Below, piece after piece: positions 6,616-7,084 of a stretch of DNA of 7,084 nt (the first letter of the stretch is position 1; the number at the start of each line of letters is the position of its first letter). The notes under the pieces are model-generated. The model saw only the letters and a list, made by a program, of their open reading frames with translations, did no database searches and was not told the origin of the DNA. The translations under genes were made by a program, and so were the position numbers. The stretch comes from Negativicutes bacterium (GTDB taxonomy: Bacteria > Bacillota > Negativicutes > JAGOZY01), in contig JAGOZY010000055.1 in the NCBI GenBank assembly GCA_018058445.1, positions 1 to 7,084 on the forward strand, written 5' to 3'.

Positions 6616-7084
6616 TCAAACTGAAAGGGCAATCCAGCTCTCCAGGAGGTTCTCCATTCTCATTCCCCGCGAGCCTTTCACAAAAAGGCTATCGCCGGCT
6701 TGCAGGATTTTAGAAAGTTTTTCAGCAATTTCTTCATCCGTCAAATTAGCTAATATCCGTTCTGACTTTAAAATTGAAGCTGCTTTGTTCATCTCGGGTC
6801 CTTTGACAATAATCAAATCAATTTCTAGATCAAGCGCGAGTTTTAAGCTGGCAAGATGGCAGGATTCTGCTAGGTCGCCTAATTCCAGCATATCTCCAAG
6901 CAGCGCAACTTTTTTGCCTTGTCCGACTTGGGAAAAGACTTCCAGTGCTCCGTCCATCGCCTGGGGATTGGCGTTATACGCATCATTTAAAACAAAAACA
7001 CCCTGAATAAGTGACTTTTCCATTCGCATAGGGGAGGCTTCAATCGATTAAAAGCCTGCCTGAATTTCTTCCCAGGTACGTCCA
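6616..7084 (-). CDS. murF: UDP-MurNAc-tripeptide--D-Ala-D-Ala ligase (MurF), C-terminal part, frame disrupted
   Basis: MurF adds the D-Ala-D-Ala made by Ddl to the UDP-MurNAc-tripeptide. Only the end of the gene is here; the P-loop domain lies beyond the right edge. The uninterrupted frame from 7047 down to the TGA at 6616-6618 contains MRMEKS, then NDAYNANPQAMDGAL, LLGDMLELG and GDSLFVKGSRGMRMENLL, all hallmarks of the MurF central and C-terminal domains. The ATG at 7027-7029 is internal, not a real start: it lacks a binding site and the fragment would lack the ATP site. Upstream in the same frame, 7051-7083 reads GRTWEEIQAGF, which fits MurF just before the GLxxLxPxxMRME region, but TAA at 7048-7050 separates the two parts. 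Reading 7030-7050 in the neighbouring frame gives NRLKPP, a better family match. Either a nonsense change, two compensating one-base indels in the gene, or sequence errors explain this. MurF is normally essential and no second copy is visible, so an error or a natural short double frameshift should be weighed before calling it a pseudogene. Confidence 0.88.

Noticed and set aside
6616..7029. A stand-alone 137-residue gene starting at the ATG at 7027-7029.
   Set aside because: The ATG lies inside the MurF core pattern (PMRMEKS), has no binding site, and MurF-like sequence continues upstream; it is the tail of murF.
7048..7050. Reassignment of TAA to a sense codon, to explain the stop in murF.
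   Set aside because: mraY, murC and ddl all end at TAA at normal lengths, so TAA works as a stop in this genome.
1..7084. Defence system, mobile element, CRISPR array or biosynthetic island.
   Set aside because: The window is fully occupied by seven core cell-wall and division genes in one direction, with no repeats, transposase or unexplained gene-sized space.

Overview
The whole window is a stretch of a dcw (division and cell wall) cluster. Every gene lies on the minus strand, so transcription runs from high to low coordinates. In transcription order it holds the C-terminal part of murF (cut by the window edge), mraY, murD, murG, murC, ddl and ftsQ, and ftsQ ends 4 bases before the window's left edge. 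There is no gene-free stretch longer than 36 bases, and I see no promoter, terminator, RNA gene, repeat, mobile element or CRISPR array.

The genes are packed like one transcription unit. Junctions in order are murF/mraY 36 bp, mraY/murD 27 bp, murD/murG a 4-base ATGA overlap, murG/murC another ATGA overlap, murC/ddl stop TAA directly abutting ATG, and ddl/ftsQ an 11-base overlap if ftsQ starts at its ATG. Together the products carry peptidoglycan precursor synthesis from D-Ala-D-Ala formation (Ddl) through UDP-MurNAc-peptide assembly (MurC, MurD, MurF) to lipid I (MraY) and lipid II (MurG). FtsQ/DivIB links this to the septal division complex.

Strong AGGAGG-type ribosome binding sites, moderate base composition and sequence style suggest a Bacillota member. 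Having ddl between murC and ftsQ recalls the Gram-negative order (murC-murB-ddl-ftsQ), so a diderm Bacillota lineage such as Negativicutes is a reasonable but unproven guess. Two genes usual in such clusters are absent: a ftsW/spoVE-type flippase or SEDS gene between murD and murG, and murB after murC.

The most unusual local signal is at the right edge. The murF reading frame is interrupted by an in-frame TAA at 7048-7050, although recognisable MurF sequence lies on both sides. Two compensating one-base changes in homopolymer runs would restore a better MurF match than a simple base change would. I found no previously undescribed system; this is core housekeeping DNA.
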